Origin: Zelonia costaricensis
Taxonomy: Eukaryota > Euglenozoa > Kinetoplastea > Trypanosomatida > Trypanosomatidae
DNA: 13,448 nt
Direction of reading: 5' to 3'
Assembly: GCA_030849075.1 (NCBI GenBank)
Contig: JASAOO010002912.1
Location: 1-13,448 of the forward strand
Positions 7,639 through 13,448 of this stretch are shown here, one piece after another. Each line of letters begins with the position of its first letter. Position 1 is the stretch's first letter. A program made the position numbers and the translations under genes. The notes under the pieces are model-generated. The model was not told the DNA's origin and made no database searches. It saw only the letters and a list, made by a program, of their open reading frames with translations.

Positions 7639-10443
7639 TCAGCAGAACAGCTTGGCGCTCTCCGCGCAGTACGGGTTGTTGTAGTACCGCGTGCGGCCCG
7701 ACGACGAGGCACCGTTGCTGCTCGCCATCCGCCCGGACGTCACGGCGGGCCCGTTGGCGCCCCCCGCGGCCGCCACGTCGGACGTGGACAGGGCGGAGTT
7801 TGACGCCGGCGACGTCGGCGGCGTCGCCCCCGGAACGGTGGGATCGTTGCGGGCGCTTAGGGAGAGGACGGGCGCAGGGCCACTGTTTGCCGTCAGTGGG
7901 GATGTGGCCGACTGCGGGGCGGCGTGGTGGCCGCCCATGCCCATCGACGAGCTCGAGAGCTGCGAGCCATTCACGCTGCTCGGGTCAACGAGCCGCTTCG
8001 TGTGATGCACGTGCGAGCGCACCGCGCGCCGCCACGACTCTGACGCGTCCACCCGCAGCGCCGTGGGCGACTCGGTGTAGTGCACGGGGGCGCTGTTGGG
8101 GGTGCAGGTGCCGTTGCTGCCGAGGGTGTTGCTCAAGTCGGGCGTGCCGGACTCGCTGGGCACGAGCATCTTGGCCGGCAGCGCCGCCTGCCCGTTCGTC
8201 GCAGGAGGCGTCACGCGGTTCGATGTGTTGTGGTGCACCGCGGAGGGGCTCGTCGGCACGCTCGTGCACGGCGAGCGCCCGAGGCTTCCGGGCTGCTGCG
8301 GGCTGCCCTGCGTGCTGGTCGTCGCGGGCGGACGCCGGCCCGACGTCGGGGCCAGTGCGGCGCCGGTGTACACGTGCATCGCGGCGGGTGGGGAGCAGCG
8401 AGCGTCAGCGCCGACACGCCCCGGCAGCTGCGACGAGGAGCCGAGGCTGCTACTCGGCACCGCCCCAATCGCGTTGCCGTACCACCCGGCGCCACTGCCG
8501 CGGCTGCCGATCTGGGGATTGGGAACGTTGGCGTAGAGGAAGCTTCCGGCCGGGCCCGCGCTGGAGCCCTCGTGGTAGCTGGCTCCGTTGGACGGCGAGG
8601 AGGCGGAGCCGGCGCGGCCGCTGCCGTACGCGTGGCCCGCCCCGCTGGCGTCGAAGGACAGGGACGCCTGCTGGATGAAGGCACCGGTGGAGAGCGGGCC
8701 GCAGCTGGCGGCGGCGGCGCCCATGACGGGGACCGTGGCCGAGGACGACATGGGGCTGACGCGGTTGTCGCGGTCCCACGCGTGTGCCGCCACCGCCGAT
8801 GCGGCGCCGCCCCGCGGCAGTGCGGGCGAGTTGCCGGCTCCATGGGGTGCGAGCGGGGTGGCGGTGGCCGGCGTGCCGTGGAAGCTTGGGATAGACGCCT
8901 CCCGCCCATCGTTGACCAGCGGAGCCGGGGCCGACGGCGCGTACGCGGCGGCCGCGCCCCCGCTCCCGTCGAAGGACGGCACGGGGTTGCTGTAGCACGA
9001 GCCCGAGGGCTGGTCGAAGCTCTGGTCGCCGTACGGCATGTGCTGCGGCCCACCGTAGCCCGGCCGCTGCAGGTGCGGGACCCCAACCGCGGCCACATCG
9101 AAGTTGGCCATGCCCATGCTGGGCATCATGGGCGACGTGTGTGGCATGCCAAACGGCGCGTGCATGCCAGGCTGCAGCATCCCCGGTGCCGGGCCGGACT
9201 CGCCGTTGCGGGTGAAGCGGCGGCGCTGGCTGCTCTCGGCGAGCTTGATCATGACGGGGATCCCGTTGCAGGAGGTGAACGGCTTTGTGTTGTGCACCGC
9301 CCCAGCCGCCCGCTCCGCGCAGCCCTCCTCGGCGTAAATCACAAACGCGATCAGGCGCACCAGGGCCTCGTCCTGGACCGGCGCCGTGTCGCGGTGCAGC
9401 GTCACCTGGCGCACTGTGCCGTAGCGGCTGAAGAGGGCGTTGAGGTCGTCGGTCGTGCAGTCGAGCGGGATGTTGCGCACGAAGAGCTTCATGATCTTCT
9501 TGCGGGCCTCGCCCGAGGGGGTGCCGTCGTGCTGCTTGCGCGCCCACTGCACCACCAGCGGCTTCGCCTCGAAGACGTAGACGGGGTTCGCACGGTCGCT
9601 GAACGCCTCCAGCGCGCGGGCCGCGTCGGCGTGGGCGGAGAACTTCACAAAAGCTGTGCCAAGCCCGACGCCGGTGTGGATGTCGCGCATCACGGCGCAC
9701 GAGGCGACGGGGCCGTAGGGCTCAAAGAGCCGCTTCAGCTCGACCTCGGACATGTTCGGTCCAACGTTGTACAGGATCAAGTTGGTGCTGCTGTGCTCCG
9801 TCGGCGTGACGGGCGCGGTGATGCCGGTGTGGTCCATCGGCATCGAGCCGATCCCCGCCGACACGGGGAAGGCGGACGGCGGCGTCGGCGGGGTGTCCAG
9901 GACGCCTGACGTGGGGCTGACATGGTTGATCGTGGGGCCGCCCATGCGCATCCCGTGCAGCGGCGCGCCGTCCAGCAGCGGCGGCTGCCCGGTGATGTAC
10001 ATCGCCGGCTCGCCCAGGCGCTCCGCGCTCAGCGTGGGTGTGGGGCGGGAGCGGGGCACGGCCGGGCCGCACCCCGCTACGGTGCTTGCGAGCGGATTCG
10101 TTGGGGACCGGTCGTGGGCCACCACGTCGATGTGCGAAGGCCGCCGCTGCCTGTGCGGGTGCGTAGGTGTCGTGCCGGGCGTGGGGGTGGTGCCTGTCGT
10201 GCTGGCCGTCGTGTGTGTTGTGCTGCTGTGGTTGGCGTCTGGGTCGGGCGTGGTAGTCCGGGAGGGCCGGCCTGGCATGGACGTGTTGGCGGGTGAGTGG
10301 CGCACCGCCGGCACGTTGGTTGGCGGCGTGCCAGGAGACACGGAGCCGCGCCGCAGCTGCGGCCCCTGCGTCTTCTGGTCGGTGTCGACCGGCATGGGGG
10401 CTGGGGTCGGGGTCGGGTGAGACTTACGGCGAGCCTGCATCAT
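7639..10443 (-). CDS. Tandem-RRM RNA-binding protein with long disordered arms (934 aa)
   Basis: Probable mRNA-binding regulator. Seen: residues 1-219 are Thr/Ser/Pro/His-rich with many SP/TP pairs. RRM1 is at about 220-302 (RNP2 LILYNV at 222-227, RNP1 LGTAFVKF at 261-268) and RRM2 at about 317-402 (RNP2 LFVRNI at 320-325, RNP1 RLIAFVIY at 363-370). A basic RRR patch follows at 407-409, then a Met/Gly/Pro stretch (418-445), a Ser/Gly/Ala/Pro-rich tail and a distinct aromatic, Cys-ending C-terminus (918-934). There is no signal peptide or membrane segment, so a cytosolic or nuclear location is inferred. The stop is TGA. The ATG start is chosen because the upstream frame has only a GTG at 10620 and crosses the predicted splice acceptor; a second ATG follows immediately (10440). 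Third positions are strongly G/C, unlike the flanks. Known: the RRM is an RNA-binding fold, and the short inter-RRM linker and RRM1 pattern recall Hu/ELAV proteins. The exact orthologue and target RNAs are unknown. Confidence 0.93.
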   Translation of the reverse strand: MMQARRKSHPTPTPAPMPVDTDQKTQGPQLRRGSVSPGTPPTNVPAVRHSPANTSMPGRPSRTTTPDPDANHSSTTHTTASTTGTTPTPGTTPTHPHRQRRPSHIDVVAHDRSPTNPLASTVAGCGPAVPRSRPTPTLSAERLGEPAMYITGQPPLLDGAPLHGMRMGGPTINHVSPTSGVLDTPPTPPSAFPVSAGIGSMPMDHTGITAPVTPTEHSSTNLILYNVGPNMSEVELKRLFEPYGPVASCAVMRDIHTGVGLGTAFVKFSAHADAARALEAFSDRANPVYVFEAKPLVVQWARKQHDGTPSGEARKKIMKLFVRNIPLDCTTDDLNALFSRYGTVRQVTLHRDTAPVQDEALVRLIAFVIYAEEGCAERAAGAVHNTKPFTSCNGIPVMIKLAESSQRRRFTRNGESGPAPGMLQPGMHAPFGMPHTSPMMPSMGMANFDVAAVGVPHLQRPGYGGPQHMPYGDQSFDQPSGSCYSNPVPSFDGSGGAAAAYAPSAPAPLVNDGREASIPSFHGTPATATPLAPHGAGNSPALPRGGAASAVAAHAWDRDNRVSPMSSSATVPVMGAAAASCGPLSTGAFIQQASLSFDASGAGHAYGSGRAGSASSPSNGASYHEGSSAGPAGSFLYANVPNPQIGSRGSGAGWYGNAIGAVPSSSLGSSSQLPGRVGADARCSPPAAMHVYTGAALAPTSGRRPPATTSTQGSPQQPGSLGRSPCTSVPTSPSAVHHNTSNRVTPPATNGQAALPAKMLVPSESGTPDLSNTLGSNGTCTPNSAPVHYTESPTALRVDASESWRRAVRSHVHHTKRLVDPSSVNGSQLSSSSMGMGGHHAAPQSATSPLTANSGPAPVLSLSARNDPTVPGATPPTSPASNSALSTSDVAAAGGANGPAVTSGRMASSNGASSSGRTRYYNNPYCAESAKLFC
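9238..9495 (-). other. RRM2 domain (residues about 317-402)
   Basis: A second RRM begins about 14 residues after the first. RNP2 is LFVRNI with the canonical Phe321, helix 1 reads TTDDLNALFSRYG, and RNP1 is RLIAFVIY with Phe367 and Tyr370 kept. The RNP1 Gly is replaced by Leu364 and the first aromatic by Ile365. The loop before RNP1 is acidic and somewhat long (DTAPVQDEALV). The domain ends in GIPVMIKLAES, followed by a basic RRR patch that could add non-specific RNA contacts (inference). Confidence 0.9.
9538..9786 (-). other. RRM1 domain (residues about 220-302)
   Basis: The segment has the beta-alpha-beta-beta-alpha-beta pattern of an RRM: RNP2 LILYNV, helix 1 around MSEVELKRLFEPYG, RNP1 LGTAFVKF, and a last strand ending in PLVVQWARK. 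Two usual aromatic contact positions are changed: the second RNP2 position is Ile223 and the third RNP1 position is Thr263. Phe265 and Phe268 are kept. Ile at the RNP2 position and Leu at the first RNP1 position also occur in Hu/ELAV RRM1. The Thr is less usual and may weaken or alter base stacking (inference). Confidence 0.92.
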
Positions 10444-10458
10444 CGTAGAGAGATGGAG
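10444..10458 (-). other. Predicted 15-nt 5' UTR (after spliced leader)
   Basis: This stretch lies between the predicted acceptor CAG and the first ATG. It is pyrimidine-rich, contains no AG and no upstream ATG, and ends ACG before the ATG. The mature mRNA would also carry the spliced-leader exon in front of it. If an upstream acceptor were used (for example the AG at 10665-10664 after a CT-rich stretch), the 5' UTR would be about 220 nt instead. Confidence 0.55.
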
Positions 10459-10564
10459 CTGGGAAAGGGTAAAAGGGGGGAAAGAGAAGGTACAACGAGG
10501 AAGGGCAACGAGGGCGGAGGCCCCAACGAAGCACGGAAGGAAGAAGAACAAGAGTGCGCGTTCG
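10459..10564 (-). promoter_or_regulatory. Polypyrimidine tract and predicted spliced-leader acceptor of the RRM gene
   Basis: Read on the minus strand, a C/T-rich stretch (densest at 10495-10462, ending TTTACCCTTTCCCAG) closes with CAG at 10461-10459. No AG dinucleotide occurs on the minus strand between 10564 and 10461, about 104 nt, so this is the first AG after the tract. Trypanosomatid trans-splicing normally uses the first AG downstream of such a tract. That gives a 5' UTR of only 15 nt (10458-10444) before an ATG with A at -3. The position is predicted; no transcript data were seen. Confidence 0.75.
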
Positions 10565-11860
10565 CTTGCACAGCACGAGGCGATCAGCACGTGCGAAGGT
10601 GGGGTGGGGGGGGCACACACGTGGATTCTCTCCCTGCTGTTTTTCTTTCTTGTTGTTGGTGTGCTTTACGGAGACAAGCAGAAGAAGAAAAGAAATAGGG
10701 TCCCACGACGCACAAGAGACGCGCAAGAAGGAGGCGAGGTGAGAAGGGGAGGGGGAGGGGGGGCTAGTGCAGCAGGAGGACCTCAGCCACACACCCACAA
10801 ACGCGCAAGAAAGGGGGAAAAGGGGGGTGAATCAGAGAAACTGCCCACGAAGAATGGAGGAGGAAGCGAGGCAGAGCTGGGGAGAGAAAAGGAAGGGCAA
10901 TAGAGGGAGGAGGGAGGTGCACAAGGGCCAGTGGTGGTCTAACACGAGCTCTTGGCGGGGACGTGATGCAGCGGAGGGAGGAGACGGAAGCGGAGGGGAG
11001 CGTGTGTGAGTGTGTGTGAGAGAGGAGGGAGGGGAAGCTCCCCAACGAGGACGCGGCACGCAGGACGAGAGAGAGAGAGGGAAAGAGAAGAGAAGAAGGG
11101 GCAGCCAGTAGGTGCCCAAAGAAATGAGGCAGAACACACGCACACGTACACACGCAGACACACTCACTCACGCACACCACAAATGCAACAAGTTAAGGAG
11201 CGCCTCACGACGGCGAGGGGAGCGCGGTGGAGACAAGAGGGAACTAACAACACAACAGAGAAAAAAAAAAAGAGCAAAGAGCGCACGGGATGCGGGCCCG
11301 GCACGACGTGAAAAATCGGAGAGCACACGAAGAAGGCACACAAGCGAGAATCACGCAACGGTCAACCTGACAGAGTGCGGAACAGTCACACGATCAAGGA
11401 GAGAGAGAGAGAGAAAGAGCAAGTGACCGTCCGAAACAAGAGAATGGAAGAAGAAGAAAACGTGTGAAGGCGTGTGGGACGGGGAGGCACTCGCCCAGAG
11501 CGCCAACAGATACGCACGCACAGAGAGTAAATGGTGTAGAGAGATGCGCACGCACGGACAGACGCACGTGAGCTTGCAGGCACGCCGCGGGGCCGAGATG
11601 TGGAGGTGGAGGTGGCAGGCGAAGACAAGACGCCGGCAGAGGCGGGGGAGGTGCGGTGAAGAGCGAAGAAAAAAGAAAACTAAAAAAGTAGTTGGCAGGA
11701 GAGTGGCTGCAAGCTCGGGAACGCGATGGAAGGAGGCGACGGCGAAGAGGGAGGTGGAGGAGGAGGTGTAGGAGGAGGAGAGGAGTACGCGGCTGGAGAT
11801 GGAAAAGTTTAAGAGAGTGCACACACAGGTTGATTGCAGGGCAAGAGAAGAAAAACAGCT
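10462..11860. other. Upstream flank of the RRM gene, no gene
   Basis: The part nearest the RRM gene holds its pyrimidine tract (10462-10564). Further out, the plus strand is G/A-rich with GA arrays (11067-11100 and 11398-11419), a TG-rich patch (11001-11020) and a CA-rich array (about 11139-11175). The frames are composition-driven. In a minus-strand unit this would be intergenic DNA and the 3' UTR of the next gene upstream, which lies beyond the window. Confidence 0.5.
11398..11419. repeat. (GA)n array
   Basis: A GA run on +, (TC)n on the minus strand, flanked by A-rich purine sequence. On a minus-strand precursor it would form a long pyrimidine tract. Confidence 0.88.
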
Positions 11861-12545
11861 ACACACGACTTCGCTCCTCTTTATCCGCTGCCCCTTTTTT
11901 GTTGTAAATCCTCGGTGAATTCCTTAGACTCGTAGTCGGCAATAGTGGTAGTGCAAGATCAGTAGAGCGCGTGACTCGACGAGTTCTCCTGCGCTTCTGC
12001 TCCGTCCTTCGTTCGTTCTCACGTCGTGCGGGGAGCGGGATGAAGGTGCTCGCGACAGGGAACACGACGCGGAAGCGGACGCGCTCAAAGGGAGGGGAGA
12101 GGAGGGGGGGGGGGCGAAAAATACAACAACAAAAGACCAAAACAGTCGCCGCCGACAAACCTCACTTAGACAGGAAACAAACACAAAAACAAACGGAAGC
12201 CAGCGAGAGAGAGAGAGGGGGGGGTGAAGAAGCACAGGTAGTGCTCCGTTTGTGATAACGGACGCAGTCTGTGCAGTTCGCTGCAGGAAAAAGAGGGGCA
12301 CAATACGTGGGAAAAAAGGGGGAAAGGCGAGAGAGGAGAGGAATGGCGTGCGCACCGAAGAGATGGTCCTCGTGCGAGTGCAAAGGCCGACAAAGTCGAA
12401 AACGAGCGAAAAACAAGAAAAAACGCGACAAGCGACGACACCAAAAAAAACACACCGAGTGAGTGAGAGGGGAGAAGAAGAAAAAGCTGCGCTCCACGGG
12501 GAAATGCAGCAGCTACACGAAGACGCAGACGCACAGGCACAGATA

Positions 12546-12582
12546 AACACACCCACACACACACGCACACACACGCGCGCGC
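12546..12582. repeat. CA-rich array ending in CGCGCGCG
   Basis: (CA)n with few interruptions, followed by an alternating CG stretch. It is potential Z-DNA-forming sequence. Confidence 0.88.
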
Positions 12583-12930
12583 GGACACAGCACGCAGGGT
12601 TCTTCTTTTTCAAGGCAGATACTTCTGTACGAAAGTAGCACAACACAATAAGAAACGGCACAAGAAAGAGAGAGAGAGATCGGCCAGAGATGCACTAAAA
12701 GAGCAAAATAAAAAACTGGAAGAGAGAAAAGAAAAGGCAAGGGGGAAGTGTGGCCTGATAGCGCCGCTCGCGCGTATTCACGCTCAGACGGAGAGATGGA
12801 ATGGAGAGTCGAAATGGGGGAGACGAGAAGCGAGAAAGAGGAGGGAAAAGACACACACACACAGAAAACGAGAGGTGAGCAGAACCAAAAACAAAAAAAT
12901 GCTTTGCACCCAAGAGGGAGAAGGGTGGGT

Positions 12931-12979
12931 GCACACACACGCACCCACGCACACCCACACACACAAACACACGCGCGCA
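12931..12979. repeat. CA-rich array ending in CGCGCG
   Basis: Imperfect (CA)n with CCACGC interruptions, running into alternating CGCGCGCAC. A similar CA-to-CGCGCG transition occurs at 12546-12582. Confidence 0.88.
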
Positions 12980-13197
12980 CTCGGGCACGTCAAGATTGAA
13001 AAGGCGGAGGAGAAAGAGGAGGGAGAGTAGGTGGAGCGTGGGGGGGGTACGGGGAGAGCGTTCAGACAAGGGAAAAAAAAAAGAAGACAGCAGAGGCGGT
13101 ACAGGCGTGCCGCTGTGTTCACCAGCGTCCCTGCGAAGGTGAAACAAGCGCGCAACACAAGCACTCTCAGCCAAACGGTAAGAAGCAGAGAAACGGG

Positions 13198-13253
13198 AAA
13201 AAAAAAAAGAGGAGCGGAAAAAAAAAAAAAGAGGAGCGGAAAAAAAAAAAAAA
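13198..13253. repeat. 22-bp A-rich tandem repeat
   Basis: The unit is GAGGAGCGG plus about 13 A. The order is A11, unit core, A13, unit core, A14, and the array ends at GGCGACGAGCGG, a diverged copy of the core. On the minus strand this gives alternating T-tracts and CCGCTCCTC. It looks like a young replication-slippage repeat. Confidence 0.92.
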
Positions 13254-13448
13254 GGCGACGAGCGGAAGCGGCAGTGGGTACACGGAAGCAGCAGCAGGGG
13301 AAGGAGTGGGTAAGGGGGAGTGAAGCGAGGACGGGGCGCAAGCACACACAAACACGCACAAAGGCAAGCACCGCCACACCTCAGCAGGACCACGCAAGTG
13401 CACGTACGACGAGAAGAGGTGCGAAAGGGGGGAAGAGAAAGGGAACCG

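Larger units (their letters stand above)
11861..13448. other. Distal upstream flank, no gene
   Basis: No gene is supported. It contains plus-strand pyrimidine patches at 11870-11905 and 11985-12025, a G11 run (12104-12114), GA arrays (12205-12224 and 12666-12680), CA arrays (12546-12582 and 12931-12979) and a 22-bp A-rich tandem repeat near the end. The long minus-strand frames here (for example 12695-13393) read as Phe/Ser/Pro/Cys strings generated by the repeats. Confidence 0.5.

Noticed and set aside
7386..8678. 430-codon plus-strand open frame overlapping the 3' end of the RRM gene
   Set aside because: Arg/Cys/Ser-rich product from the complementary strand of GC-rich codons, with no domain and no independent start signal.
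8080..9909. 609-codon plus-strand open frame opposite the RRM gene
   Set aside because: It is antisense to a well-supported coding region. Long antisense frames are expected when the real gene is very GC-rich at third positions, and the product is an Arg/Gly/Ala/Val string without a domain.
10444..10620. 59-codon N-terminal extension of the RRM protein
   Set aside because: It begins at GTG, is encoded by the polypyrimidine tract and crosses the predicted splice acceptor, so it should be absent from the mature mRNA.
12695..13393. 232-codon minus-strand frame with apparent hydrophobic segments
   Set aside because: The Phe/Leu strings come directly from the A-tracts of the 22-bp repeat and the CA array; not a credible membrane protein.

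Overview
The window looks like nuclear DNA of a Leishmania-type trypanosomatid. The evidence is one intronless, GC-rich gene with a strong bias for G or C at third codon positions. It sits in long flanks of (CA)n, (GA)n, A- and G-homopolymer and polypyrimidine sequence. A classical trans-splice acceptor (pyrimidine tract, then CAG) lies just upstream of its ATG. I found no bacterial-type signals, tRNA, rRNA, CRISPR array or intact mobile element, and the species cannot be fixed from the sequence.

Only one coding region is convincing. It is a minus-strand gene at 7639-10443 for a 934-residue RNA-binding protein with two adjacent RRM domains, at about residues 220-302 and 317-402. They are embedded in a long, Ser/Thr/Pro/Gly/Ala-rich and probably disordered protein. 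The open frame continues upstream to 10620, but only to a GTG. The first in-frame ATG lies 15 nt downstream of the predicted spliced-leader acceptor, so the ATG start is used here.

Downstream of the gene (7638 down to 1) are about 7.6 kb without a convincing gene, and upstream (10462 to 13448) about 3 kb. Both flanks are mostly purine-rich on the + strand, hence pyrimidine-rich on the minus strand, as expected of untranslated and intergenic sequence in a minus-strand polycistronic unit. They carry many dinucleotide arrays, 10-12 nt G or C runs, one very strong G-quadruplex motif (1861-1881), a (TG)n/(CA)n pair that could fold back (1065-1395) and a 22-bp A-rich tandem repeat (13198-13253). 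Three less repetitive islands (about 660-893, 2690-2960 and 5960-6399) may be decayed retroposon, regulatory UTR sequence or, for the third, a doubtful small gene.

The most useful reading is that the window holds one probable post-transcriptional regulator whose mRNA may have an unusually long 3' UTR. That would fit a group of organisms that control expression largely through RNA-binding proteins and UTRs. I did not find a demonstrably new multi-gene system.
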